DNA from: Hoyosella rhizosphaerae
GTDB taxonomy: Bacteria; Actinomycetota; Actinomycetes; Mycobacteriales; Mycobacteriaceae
Direction of reading: 5' to 3'
Length of the DNA stretch: 64,000 nt
Assembly: GCF_014643175.1 (NCBI RefSeq)
Contig: NZ_BMJH01000001.1
Coordinates: 248,001 to 312,000, forward strand
Part shown: piece by piece, positions 50,403-59,137 of the stretch
Layout: each line of letters opens with the position of its first letter
Position numbering within the stretch: the stretch's first letter is position 1
The notes under the pieces: model-generated
What the model was told of the DNA's origin: nothing
The model's database searches: none
Seen by the model: only the letters and a program-made list of their open reading frames with translations
Program-made: the position numbers and the translations under genes

Positions 50403-50954
50403 CTAACGGCGGGCGTAGAGGCAGGTCCAGGCGTGGCTTTCGACGCCCCCTTGGTGCTCTCGAATCACCGTGAAGCCGTCAGGGAGTCTGGCGCTGAGTG
50501 CACCGTGGTGTATCCGAAACGGTCGGGAAGTCATAGTTGGAGTTGAGAGTGCCTGCCAGGCAATAACACCGCCGGGCATGACGGCGTTGCAGGCAGCATC
50601 AAAAACGCTTCCGTCCCAGAAGAATGTGGCGATTACCAACGCATAGTGGTGTTCGCGGGGCTGGTAGTCACTGAGGTCTGCTTCGACGATGTCGAGATGC
50701 GATGTGAGGCCACGATTGTCAGCTTCACACCGGAGTTGGCCTAATCCGACATCGGAGATGTCCACTGCGGTGACATGTCTACCGAGGCTGGCAAGAGTCA
50801 CCGCGTTTCCCGATGCACCACATGCGAGCTCAAGCACTGGTCCGTCAGAGATGCCCGCGGTGAGTACATCCGAGAGAATAGGTTGCGGCTCGAAGGTTGG
50901 TCTCTTGGATGTATAGCGAGCATTCCACCGGGCGCGATCGTTGTCGGCGGTCAC
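50403..50954 (-). CDS. Class I SAM-dependent methyltransferase
   Basis: 183 residues from GTG 50954 (AGAGG upstream); an open frame to 51077 adds 41 residues of Pro/Thr-rich sequence unlike the family. Motif I VLELACGASGNAVTLASLG, motif II acidic VTAVDIS, then DIVEADLSDY and YALVIATFFWDGSVF give the Rossmann order. It resembles TehB-like small methyltransferases; substrate unknown. Convergent with the aldo/keto reductase gene. Confidence 0.85.
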   Translation of the reverse strand: MTADNDRARWNARYTSKRPTFEPQPILSDVLTAGISDGPVLELACGASGNAVTLASLGRHVTAVDISDVGLGQLRCEADNRGLTSHLDIVEADLSDYQPREHHYALVIATFFWDGSVFDAACNAVMPGGVIAWQALSTPTMTSRPFRIHHGALSARLPDGFTVIREHQGGVESHAWTCLYARR

Positions 50955-51079
50955 AAGGGAGCCTCTCGTCAGTAGCGTTCCCGTGCTACGCGGCGATGGT
51001 GTTCGGGTATTCGAGATCAACGGTGGTGACACTGTTCCGCTCGGTGCGGCGGTGAAGTCACGCCGCACCGGCAGCACGA

Positions 51080-51310
51080 TTACTTGGCCTCAGGTGCTTC
51101 CTTGTCGGCTTCGCCCGTGTCGGAATTTTTCTGCTCGGTGACGCCGAGTTTGTCCTGAACGACGCTGCCGCCCTGGCGAATCTGGTCACCGTATTTGCCG
51201 CCAGTTTTCTGATCAATAGTGTCTTCAGCCTTGTCGACCGCCGCACGGACTTTGTCGGGACTCTTCTGCGCGAGTCCCTTTGCTTTGTTCATCATGTCGC
51301 CAAATCCCAT
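51080..51310 (-). CDS. MT0933-type antitoxin-like protein
   Basis: 76 residues from ATG 51310 with GGAGG upstream. MGFGDMMNKAKGLAQKSPDKVRAAVDKAEDTIDQKTGGKYGDQI is the pattern of the actinobacterial family annotated as antitoxin protein MT0933 (CsbD-like helix-rich proteins). No toxin gene adjoins it, so the antitoxin role is doubtful here; a stress-response role is equally possible. Confidence 0.8.
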   Translation of the reverse strand: MGFGDMMNKAKGLAQKSPDKVRAAVDKAEDTIDQKTGGKYGDQIRQGGSVVQDKLGVTEQKNSDTGEADKEAPEAK

Positions 51311-51391
51311 GTGTGCCTCCAATGTTGTTCGTTTGAGAACCTATTCCGGACCACACCGTAGTGCTTTTTGCTTTACCGCGCAGGGAGGCAG

Positions 51392-51760
51392 CTAGGGCCG
51401 GAGTGGCTGGCCGTCGTTGTCGGTGGAGCCGTTGATGAGGACGAGGATTCCATCCGTGACGCTCCACAACCAGCCAATTCCGCAGGTAAGAATCGCCGCG
51501 GCAAGCTGGAGGAGTCCAAGAGCGAGGCGTCCTGAGTACAAGCGGCCGACGCCTGGCAGAAAGATATTGAGGACACCCACGGCGACGCGACTTTTTGACG
51601 AATACGGTTCCTCGGTTTCAGGGTCGTATCCGAATGGCGCTCCTGGACGGCCGAAAAGGGCGTCATAGTTCTGCGTAGCTCCGGGGTGCGAGGAATCGGA
51701 CACACTCGCCTCACTGGAGGGAGGCGTGCTGTCTGTGTTGTCTGATTCCTCGATGCTCAC
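51392..51760 (-). CDS. TM2 domain membrane protein
   Basis: 122 residues. A Ser/Pro-rich acidic N terminus (~55 residues) is followed by a TM2 domain: KSRVAVGVLNIFLPGVGRLYSGRLALGLLQL and GIGWLWSVTDGILVLING, two helices with the conserved G-RLY-G and DG spacing. Function unknown. Single gene. Confidence 0.88.
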   Translation of the reverse strand: MSIEESDNTDSTPPSSEASVSDSSHPGATQNYDALFGRPGAPFGYDPETEEPYSSKSRVAVGVLNIFLPGVGRLYSGRLALGLLQLAAAILTCGIGWLWSVTDGILVLINGSTDNDGQPLRP

Positions 51761-51856
51761 GGTTGCTAAAGCTACGTCACGAGTTCACTACCGTGAAGAC
51801 TTTGGTGACCAATCCCACGGCACACAGGGGAATAGGTGCGCCGTGGGAGTAGTCCG

Positions 51857-53287
51857 CTACTTCTTGTACGCGGCCATGAACTGGTTTACTTCGCGGGCGG
51901 ATGCACGCAGTTGTGGGTCATTGTCGAGGTAGTGCTTGGTTTCTCGCACGATGAGCCCGGACAGTAGCAGCAATCCAATGAGGTTGGGGATTGCCATGAG
52001 GCCGTTGAGGATGTCGGAGATTGTCCACACGATGGTGAGCTGCGATACAGCGCCGATAAAGACGACGCCTGTGAAGACCGCCCGATACGGCACGACGCCT
52101 CCGCGCCCGACGAGGCGTTCAACACACCGCTCGCCGTAGTACGACCAACCTAGGATTGTCGAGAACGCAAAGAACGCGATCGAAATGGCAACTATGTAGT
52201 GGCCCCACTCGCCGGGCAGGCCAGTGGAGAATGCATTCGCGGTCATGGTGCCGGAGGCTTCGCGGTCACCTTGCCACACACCAGTCGTGATGAGGACGAG
52301 CCCGGTGAACGTGACGACGATGATGGTGTCGATGAATGTTTGGGTCATGGACACCAGGCCCTGACGTACTGGGTGCGTCGTTTTTGCTGCGGCGGCGGCA
52401 ATGGCAGCTGATCCCATGCCGGACTCGTTGGAGAAGATTCCGCGTGCCACACCGAGTTGTAGCGCGTAGAGGAAAGCTGAGCCGAGGAACCCGCCGACTG
52501 CGGATTGCCCAGTGAATGCTTCGGAGAAGATCATCCCAAAGGCGCCGGGGATGGCATCAGCGTTGCTGATGAGGATGAAGGTGCCGCAAGCGAGGTATAG
52601 CGCGATCATCATGGGCACGAAAGCTGCTGTGACACGACCGATGGCCTTGATACCGCCGATGAGAACAAGTCCGGTGAGGGTGAAGAGAACGAGTCCTGTA
52701 ATCCAGGGTGTAACGCCGAATGTATTTTCCATTTGCGCGGCGACGGCATTGCCTTGGGTCATGTTTCCAATACCAAATGAGGCAAATACGGCAAAAATGG
52801 CAAAAAGAATACTGAGGGTGAGTCCGAATTTGTTGGGGATTCCACGGAATAGGTAGTACTGCGGGCCGCCTGATTGTTCGCCCTTGGCGTCAGTAACGCG
52901 GAAGCGAACGCCGAGGAACGCTTCGGAGTATTTGCTAGCCATACCGACGAGGGCCGTCACCCACATCCAGAACAACGCACCAGGCCCGCCAAGACCTATA
53001 GCCGCAGCTACACCCACGATATTGCCGACACCGACTGTGGCCGCGAGTGCGGTGGTGAGGGCTTGGTAGTGGGTAATGTCGCCTGTGGCTCCCTTGTCCT
53101 GACGTTCAATAAGGGCGAGCCGTAATGCGGGGATGAGTTTGCGAAACTGCAATCCGCCTAACCTAATTGTTAGGTACAACCCCGTGCCTAGGAGCAGTGG
53201 TATTAGCGCCCACGGTCCCCACACAATTCCAGCTATCGTGCCGAGCACCGATTCAAAGGTGTCGACAAACTGTTCGAAGTTTGACAT
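51857..53287 (-). CDS. Sodium:alanine/glycine symporter (AGCS family)
   Basis: 476 residues. About 11 membrane helices; TALAATVGVGNIVGVAAAIGLGGPGALFWMWVTALVGMASKYSEA is the diagnostic AGCS segment, and GIFSNESGMGSAAIAAAAAKT is also typical. It takes up alanine or glycine with Na+. Single gene, ATG start. Confidence 0.93.
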   Translation of the reverse strand: MSNFEQFVDTFESVLGTIAGIVWGPWALIPLLLGTGLYLTIRLGGLQFRKLIPALRLALIERQDKGATGDITHYQALTTALAATVGVGNIVGVAAAIGLGGPGALFWMWVTALVGMASKYSEAFLGVRFRVTDAKGEQSGGPQYYLFRGIPNKFGLTLSILFAIFAVFASFGIGNMTQGNAVAAQMENTFGVTPWITGLVLFTLTGLVLIGGIKAIGRVTAAFVPMMIALYLACGTFILISNADAIPGAFGMIFSEAFTGQSAVGGFLGSAFLYALQLGVARGIFSNESGMGSAAIAAAAAKTTHPVRQGLVSMTQTFIDTIIVVTFTGLVLITTGVWQGDREASGTMTANAFSTGLPGEWGHYIVAISIAFFAFSTILGWSYYGERCVERLVGRGGVVPYRAVFTGVVFIGAVSQLTIVWTISDILNGLMAIPNLIGLLLLSGLIVRETKHYLDNDPQLRASAREVNQFMAAYKK

Positions 53288-53416
53288 TGCAGCAATGTAT
53301 ACGCGCTAGATCACGCCTAGTGTGCAAACTCGCCGTGGATATGAAATACCTGTGATCTCTGTGTTGAATTCTTATTACGACTCGCGAATCGATGCGGTCG
53401 TCGGCACACTTGTGGG

Positions 53417-54244
53417 GTGACGACAAGTGGATCTCCGCCCCATAAGCATGCGTACCTGAAGGGAACTCCTCCGCGCGCGTTTGCTCACAGGGGTTGGCAC
53501 ACGGGCGAATTCACGGGACTTGAGAACACCCTCACGGCGATGACAGAAGCAGTGCGTAATGGGTACTCGTACATCGAGATCGATGTTCACGCCACCAGCG
53601 ATGGTGTCGTCATTGTTCTCCACGATGCGACGTTAGATCGGGTGTCGGACGTTGCTGGAAAGGTTTCGTCGATTCCATGGTCGCAGGTCCAGTCCGCGAA
53701 GGTTGGCGGTAAGGGGGCTGTCAGCACGCTCGAAGAAGTACTGGCGGCGTTGCCGTCAGCTCGTTTCAACATTGATGTGAAGACTGACTCGGCGGTGGAT
53801 CCATTTGTTGACCTGATCGAACGGACACAGTCGCATGGTCGGATTTCGATTGCGTCATTTTCAACCCGCCGTCTAAGCCGCTTGCGTAGGAAGTTTCAAC
53901 GCCGCGGCGGCGTCCCTGCGGCAGCGTTCTCACCTGCCGGGGTCGCAGCGGTGTGGGCCCTTTCACGGACGCCCTGGTCGCAAAAGGTTCCGCTTGGTGG
54001 CTTGCGTCGAGTTGCGTGGGGTGACATGGCCCAAGTGCCAAGGACCTACAGAGGCCGTACGCTTGTGGATGATCGTTTCGTCGCGCTCGTGCACCGGCTT
54101 GGGGCGGAAGTGCATGTCTGGACTGTCGACGACGACTCCGATATGCGCGCGTTGCTTGACATTGGGGTGGACGGAATTGTGACTGATCGGCCAGACGTAT
54201 TGATCGACGTTCTTCGTGAGCGCGGTCAGTGGCAGAAACCGTAG
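53417..54244 (+). CDS. Glycerophosphodiester phosphodiesterase
   Basis: 275 residues, GTG start. Catalytic landmarks H24-R25 (FAHRG), E54/D56 (YIEIDVHATSDG) and H69-D70 (LHDATLDRVSD) are present, and the C-terminal VDGIVTDRPDVL is typical. It cleaves glycerophosphodiesters to glycerol-3-phosphate and an alcohol. No signal peptide is obvious, so it is probably cytoplasmic. An LmeA-like gene follows 29 bases downstream. Confidence 0.92.
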   Translation: MTTSGSPPHKHAYLKGTPPRAFAHRGWHTGEFTGLENTLTAMTEAVRNGYSYIEIDVHATSDGVVIVLHDATLDRVSDVAGKVSSIPWSQVQSAKVGGKGAVSTLEEVLAALPSARFNIDVKTDSAVDPFVDLIERTQSHGRISIASFSTRRLSRLRRKFQRRGGVPAAAFSPAGVAAVWALSRTPWSQKVPLGGLRRVAWGDMAQVPRTYRGRTLVDDRFVALVHRLGAEVHVWTVDDDSDMRALLDIGVDGIVTDRPDVLIDVLRERGQWQKP

Positions 54245-54273
54245 TTTGCAGATGTCGTAGTGGAAGGTGAAGT

Positions 54274-54984
54274 TTGTTGCGCGGTTTATTTAAGTTAGTT
54301 TTCTCCTTGGCCGTAATCCTGGTTATCGTTGCGGCGGCAAGCGAAGCGGCGACGCGCTACTTTGTTGGCAAAGACATCCGCGACCCGTTGAGCGAGTCGT
54401 GGCAATCTTCCGTATCGACGTCGTTCGGTTTCACACCGCTACTTCCAGCGTTGCTTGACGATCGGATTGCTGATCTCTCCATTGACAGCGGCACCATTGG
54501 CACAGGGACGTTGCGGGGTTCGACTTTGTTGATCGACCTTAGTGATGTCAACATTTCAGACCGGGAGAACCCTGTCGCTGGGACTGTTGAAGTTACCGCG
54601 CAGGTCGCAACTGACACGATTTTTGAAGCAATCCAAGCCCAAGGCGGTGGAGGGGTTGCTCTCCTTCCAGGCGTCACTGTGTCCATCGACGGTGTAACCG
54701 CTCATCCTGACCGCGATGCGTTGGCGGTGGAAATGATGGGTGGTACCGCATCGGTGGATATGGTGCCGCGGATCAACGGCGGCGATGTTGTTGTCGATAT
54801 TGGGCAAGCTCAGATCCTCGGATTGCCATTGCCATCGGCTATCGCTCAGGCAATCCAGGGTGGGGCAACTGAGCCTGTCGCCGCGCTACCTGATTCGTTG
54901 CGCGCCGACTCAGTTCGAGTGACGGATTATGGTGTAGAAGTGCGTCTCGTTGGTGACAACGTGCCACTGTCCGATCTGCAGTAA
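54274..54984 (+). CDS. DUF2993 (LmeA-like) envelope protein
   Basis: 236 residues; starts at TTG 54274 or 54277 with GGAAGG upstream. An N-terminal hydrophobic helix (KLVFSLAVILVIVAAASEAA) acts as signal or anchor, followed by a beta-rich lipid-binding domain (DDRIADLSIDSGTIGTGTLRGSTLLIDLSDVNI). LmeA of mycobacteria binds phospholipids and supports lipomannan synthesis. It is in the same direction as GDPD and MOSC. Confidence 0.8.
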   Translation: MLRGLFKLVFSLAVILVIVAAASEAATRYFVGKDIRDPLSESWQSSVSTSFGFTPLLPALLDDRIADLSIDSGTIGTGTLRGSTLLIDLSDVNISDRENPVAGTVEVTAQVATDTIFEAIQAQGGGGVALLPGVTVSIDGVTAHPDRDALAVEMMGGTASVDMVPRINGGDVVVDIGQAQILGLPLPSAIAQAIQGGATEPVAALPDSLRADSVRVTDYGVEVRLVGDNVPLSDLQ

Positions 54985-54994
54985 GCAACACAGT

Positions 54995-55038
54995 CAGAGA
55001 AGAATCACTGCCAGAGAAGAAACATAGTCCGAGAAACG
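54995..55038 (+). repeat. 17-bp-period direct repeats
   Basis: CAGAGAAGAA at 54995 and 55012 and a variant CCGAGAAACG at 55029, giving three imperfect copies at exactly 17-base spacing in the gap before the MOSC gene. Possibly strand-slippage repeats. Confidence 0.55.
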
Positions 55039-55046
55039 ATGTAGGT

Positions 55047-55751
55047 GTGATCGTGGTGCCCTCTACAAATGAGACGGTTACAGATGTGACGGTGGAGTCG
55101 GTGTTTGTGGGGACACCCGTAAACCTCGGTACGCATGGCGGGGAACGCGTGGTCAGCAGTATCGGCAAGCGCTCCGTCGCGGCGAGCACCGTCGATGTTG
55201 TACACCACAACATTGTTGGCGACGAGCAGGCTGATCTGAAGTTTCACGGCGGCCGAGACAAGGGCGTGTACATCTATCCTGCGGAGCACTACGCGGCGTG
55301 GCAGGCGGATGGTTACGACCTTAATCCCGGTGACGTGGGGGAGAACATCGCAGTTCGTGGTCTCACCGAACAAGAAGTACACGTTGGTGATCAGTGGCAA
55401 TGGGGCGACGTGATCCTTGAGGTGACGCAGCCACGCGAGCCGTGTTACAAACTCGGCATGCGGGTCGGCACCAACACGATCATCGCGGACATGATTGAAA
55501 CTGGTCGGTGCGGTTGGTACGCGCGCATTATCAGCCCCGGGTCCGCGCCAACACACGGAGCTTTGACGCTCCTTCGAAGTAATCCAGATCAAGTGACGAT
55601 CGCGGACTTGTTCGCCATAATCTGCCGCAACGGTCGAGGGTTTACAACGGCTGAGATTAGGTCCGTCCTCAATGCTGATGACCTCGCGCCGTCCGCACGA
55701 GGCGGTGTGTTGAAGGCGTTGAAATCCGCCGAACGGCGCGAGTCACGTTAG
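55047..55751 (+). CDS. MOSC-domain protein (YiiM-like)
   Basis: 234 residues with GTG start (several GTGs near 55047). The MOSC core runs from GGERVVSSIGKRSV and LKFHGGRDKGVYIYPAEHYAAW to PREPCYKLGMR, which carries the sulfur-accepting cysteine near residue 132. A C-terminal helical extension (3-alpha domain) follows. YiiM-type proteins use the molybdenum cofactor, for example to reduce N-hydroxylated bases. Confidence 0.9.
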   Translation: MIVVPSTNETVTDVTVESVFVGTPVNLGTHGGERVVSSIGKRSVAASTVDVVHHNIVGDEQADLKFHGGRDKGVYIYPAEHYAAWQADGYDLNPGDVGENIAVRGLTEQEVHVGDQWQWGDVILEVTQPREPCYKLGMRVGTNTIIADMIETGRCGWYARIISPGSAPTHGALTLLRSNPDQVTIADLFAIICRNGRGFTTAEIRSVLNADDLAPSARGGVLKALKSAERRESR

Positions 55752-55752
55752 C

Positions 55753-56751
55753 TCATACAGCAGGCAGTTCGAGAGCATCGCAGCAGAACCGCCACAGGCG
55801 CACGACATCCTGGTCGCTGTGGCGTGTGCGGGGGATTCGGAACTGTGAGCGTTCGCGGCGATCATGCCAAAATCGGCCAGACGAAGGAGCGGGGTGCGAT
55901 GCCGCGAGCCACACAATGGTGTCCGCGCCTGATCGCGCGTCGCGCAACAGCGGTTCCATCACCTTGTGGAACCCGGGAAGCGCGTCAACCACGCCTGGCG
56001 TGTTAGCCCAACCGGGGTGCATCGCGTGGGCGGAAATGCCGTCGCCGGCCCATCGCTGTGCAAGCAACGGGGTGAGCGCAACTTGCATGCGTTTCGTCCG
56101 GGCGTACGCCGTCGCCCCCTTATAAACCCCAACATGATATTCAGGGTCTTCAACTGGCAACCGCTGGGTGTACATGCCGCCAGACGACACAAAAATTACC
56201 CGGCCGTTCTGGGACGCCCGCAACGCAGGCCTGAGCAGTTCTGTGAGCAACAGGGGGCCGAGCACATGTGTGGCCAATGTGATTTCGTGTCCGTCATTGC
56301 TGTCGAGGCGTTCTCGCGGAAGAACGCCCGCGTTGTGCACGATGACATCGAGGCGAAGTTCGTTCGCCACAATGTTGCGTGCGGCGTGCCGGACCGACGA
56401 AAAATCAGACACATCAACGTCAATCACGTCAACATCAGCGCCGGGGACTGTGTCTCGAATCCATGCGGCAGTGTTGGCTCCTTTACTGGGCGTGCGAACG
56501 CCAAGTAGGACGCGAGCGCCAAGCATGGAGAGTTGACGTGCGCATTCTGCGCCTATCCCGGAGCCTCCACCGGTGACGAGCACGACGTGGTCGCGCAAAC
56601 TGTGCGGTGCTGGGTCGGCTGGCCACTGGGGAAGCGAGCGACGTGTCGAAAGCCCGAATTTGGTGAAACTCCCAACAATGCTGGTTTCGAGGACAGCGTC
56701 AGCCGCGCGGGCCACGAGCCTGGATCCTCTTGCGCCAAGTGACGACGTCAC
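55753..56751 (-). CDS. Short-chain dehydrogenase/reductase
   Basis: 332 residues with GTG start. NAD(P)-binding TGGGSGIGAE near residue 60, NAG (VIVHNAGVL), catalytic S (FVSSGGMY) and YxxxK (YARTK) are complete. An N-terminal ~50-residue extension and the C-terminal tail resemble DHRS12/retinol dehydrogenase-like oxidoreductases. Substrate unknown. Its stop is one base from the MOSC gene stop. Confidence 0.9.
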   Translation of the reverse strand: MTSSLGARGSRLVARAADAVLETSIVGSFTKFGLSTRRSLPQWPADPAPHSLRDHVVLVTGGGSGIGAECARQLSMLGARVLLGVRTPSKGANTAAWIRDTVPGADVDVIDVDVSDFSSVRHAARNIVANELRLDVIVHNAGVLPRERLDSNDGHEITLATHVLGPLLLTELLRPALRASQNGRVIFVSSGGMYTQRLPVEDPEYHVGVYKGATAYARTKRMQVALTPLLAQRWAGDGISAHAMHPGWANTPGVVDALPGFHKVMEPLLRDARSGADTIVWLAASHPAPSSGRFWHDRRERSQFRIPRTRHSDQDVVRLWRFCCDALELPAV

Positions 56752-56830
56752 AACACAACCTCACAGTTCGTCGACAACAGTTCGTGTTTCAGAGTAGGAG
56801 ACTTTGCTGTGTTGCCGCAGACAGACCTGA

Positions 56831-58027
56831 TCAACCGGACTCCACTGCTTCTTCTTCGTCGTGGGTTTCTTCTTCGTATTGTTCTCGTTCTTCTCGTGCT
56901 CTTTCGTCGAGCACTTCACCTATGTATCGCACAGCGACAGCCACCATCGCCGCCACCGGTACAGCAAGGAATGCCCCAACTATCCCGAATAGGCGTGCTC
57001 CTGCGGTAACTGAAAGCAGGATGACGACGGGGTGCAGGTTCATGTGTCGACTTTGCAGGATGGGTTGCAGGATATTGCTTTCGAGCTGTTGAACAGCAAC
57101 GATAATGCCCAACACGATGAGTGCGTTGATGGGTCCGTTAGCAACAAGTGCGACGAGGACTGCTAGCCCACCCGCAACGAACGCACCAATGATGGGCACA
57201 AATCCGGCGATGAACGTGATGACGGCCAGCGCATTGGCGAGCGGCACATTCATCACCATGAGACCGATCCAGATGAAGAACGCATCAACGAAACTGACGA
57301 TCGCCTGGGCCCTAATGAACCCCGCTAAGGTTTTCCACTGGCGGGTAAGAACTTCAGCGACATGGCGGGCACCAGTTCCCCCGGTTGACCGAAGGAACCA
57401 CGGCATAAACCGCAAGCCATCCTTGAGGAAAAAGAACGTCAGTACCAGGGACAGGATCAGCGTAATGATGATCGATGTCGCGGCACCTAGGCCAACAAAG
57501 ACGCCGGAGGCGATCCGGTCCGAGCTTTCCTGCAAAATGGTCGCGGCGGCTTGGACGTATTCGTCAAACTGCTCCGGTTCGATATTTAACGGTGGTCCTG
57601 CAAACCATTCCTGAATGCTGATAATGCCGCGTTCCGCTTGCTCTGCAAGCTCGGGGACATCGCGCGCGATCGACGGGACAATCGAAGCTATGAGGAAGGC
57701 GAACGCCCCGATTGCGACAGTGAGGGCAGCAAGCGATGCCAACGATGCTGGAACACGGTGCCGATGCAACCACCCCGCGATGGGCCACAGCACCGTCGAA
57801 ACAATGACGGCTAGCGAGACGGGGAGTGCGACCACCCACATCTTGCCTACCACCCACCCGACGACGTAGAGGGCAGCGGCGAACAACAGTAAGCGCAAAC
57901 TCCACGTGGCAACCCACTTGCCGCCGTCGCCAATAAATTCGCCGCGGTCACGAGGTCGTGGTCGCCTGGGGACGGAGCGACGTGGGGCTCTCGGCTTGGG
58001 GGAGTCACTCCCAATTTTGTCAGGCAT
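56831..58027 (-). CDS. AI-2E-family transporter
   Basis: 398 residues from ATG 58027 (GAGG upstream). Seven or eight membrane helices, the family segments LVLTFFFLKDG, VPIIGAFVAGGLAVLVAL and LESNILQPILQSR, and an acidic C-terminal tail (ERAREEREQYEEETHDEEEAVE). Members export AI-2 or act as Na+/H+ antiporters; the function here is not deducible. Confidence 0.9.
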   Translation of the reverse strand: MPDKIGSDSPKPRAPRRSVPRRPRPRDRGEFIGDGGKWVATWSLRLLLFAAALYVVGWVVGKMWVVALPVSLAVIVSTVLWPIAGWLHRHRVPASLASLAALTVAIGAFAFLIASIVPSIARDVPELAEQAERGIISIQEWFAGPPLNIEPEQFDEYVQAAATILQESSDRIASGVFVGLGAATSIIITLILSLVLTFFFLKDGLRFMPWFLRSTGGTGARHVAEVLTRQWKTLAGFIRAQAIVSFVDAFFIWIGLMVMNVPLANALAVITFIAGFVPIIGAFVAGGLAVLVALVANGPINALIVLGIIVAVQQLESNILQPILQSRHMNLHPVVILLSVTAGARLFGIVGAFLAVPVAAMVAVAVRYIGEVLDERAREEREQYEEETHDEEEAVESG

Positions 58028-58206
58028 AAGCAACCTCGCAGACGCGTCGGCACTGGCGGAACCGCGCCGGTGACTGTTCCATCTGTTGAGGCTACCGCCA
58101 TAAGTGATCGATGCGGTGGCACGGCGCCTAACACGATTACGGCGGTGTCACAATCAGTGATCGGTGTGGTTGACACCGGGGTTTTAATGGTGCGGCTTAT
58201 GCGTCG

Positions 58207-59046
58207 GTGACGTCCAATGACATGGTGCGCACAATTATTGGCGAGTCCCACCTCAGCAGCCGCGGCGGCCGAATCATGTGCGCTGCTGCACCTGCCGTTG
58301 TCGCGGTAATTTTCGGCGCAGCCTGTGCAACAGGGTCTGCGGACATGATCTACCACTATCCGGAACCGCAGGCGATGAACAACAATTCCGCTGTTGCGGC
58401 ATCCTCAAGTACGGCTCCGCCGCCGACACCGGCCGGTGGGGTTACGCGGAGCACGGCAGGAGCGATACCCGAGGGAACTCTCGCTGTTGCAGCACGCACG
58501 CTCAGCGGTATTCCAGTGGATGGAGTTACTGTTCGCGCCCATCGTTTCGCTCCGTGCGGACCAGATGGGCCTGCTGAGGGTGCCGAGCAGTTAAGTACCC
58601 ACGAAGGCACAACAGACGCCAATGGAATGTTCGCGGTGACAGTTCCTCAAGGTTGCTACGCCGTGAAACTCGGCGACGATGCGCACAATAGGTATCCAGT
58701 GCCTGCCGAACCGCACACCACGCTGGTGACCTCCGCGACCAAAAGCGACGTTGTCGAAGTGATGTTTTACGACGGGCCGACCGGTTTAGGCACCAACTGG
58801 GCGGCGGGGACGATTCTCGTGCAAGACCAGCAGACCGGTGCGCCAGTGTCTGCGGTCCGGGTGACTGTGGAGCGCTGCGATAAGTCGTCAGATCCCTACA
58901 CGTCACCGAGATCGTTCGCGGATGGGCGCATAGTCATAGCGTTGGCGCCCGGCTGCCACACAGTTCAGGCCTCAGACGCGGTCACAGAGTTCTTTGTTGA
59001 CGTCGAGTCGGGGTTTGACGACGTCCGCGTTATCAAGCACGACTAA
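58207..59046 (+). CDS. Putative lipoprotein with prealbumin-like repeats
   Basis: 279 residues or shorter. ATG 58207 with a hydrophobic segment ending AVIFGAAC at residue ~39, a lipobox candidate; a later start at 58279 (MCAAAPAVVAVIFGAAC) would give a normal signal length. A Ser/Pro-rich linker is followed by two similar modules (VDGVTVRAHRFAPC...DANGMFAVTVPQGCYAVKL and VSAVRVTVERC...ADGRIVIALAPGCHTVQA) of the carboxypeptidase-regulatory/prealbumin type, each with paired cysteines. Likely surface-exposed; function unknown. Confidence 0.65.
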   Translation: MTSNDMVRTIIGESHLSSRGGRIMCAAAPAVVAVIFGAACATGSADMIYHYPEPQAMNNNSAVAASSSTAPPPTPAGGVTRSTAGAIPEGTLAVAARTLSGIPVDGVTVRAHRFAPCGPDGPAEGAEQLSTHEGTTDANGMFAVTVPQGCYAVKLGDDAHNRYPVPAEPHTTLVTSATKSDVVEVMFYDGPTGLGTNWAAGTILVQDQQTGAPVSAVRVTVERCDKSSDPYTSPRSFADGRIVIALAPGCHTVQASDAVTEFFVDVESGFDDVRVIKHD

Positions 59047-59137
59047 GGGCGCTCGATTTCCACGGTTAATTTCTCACAAGGGTCGCACTGTGGGAAGGTA
59101 GGGTAACTGCCCGCACCTGACCTGATCGGATGCGCTC

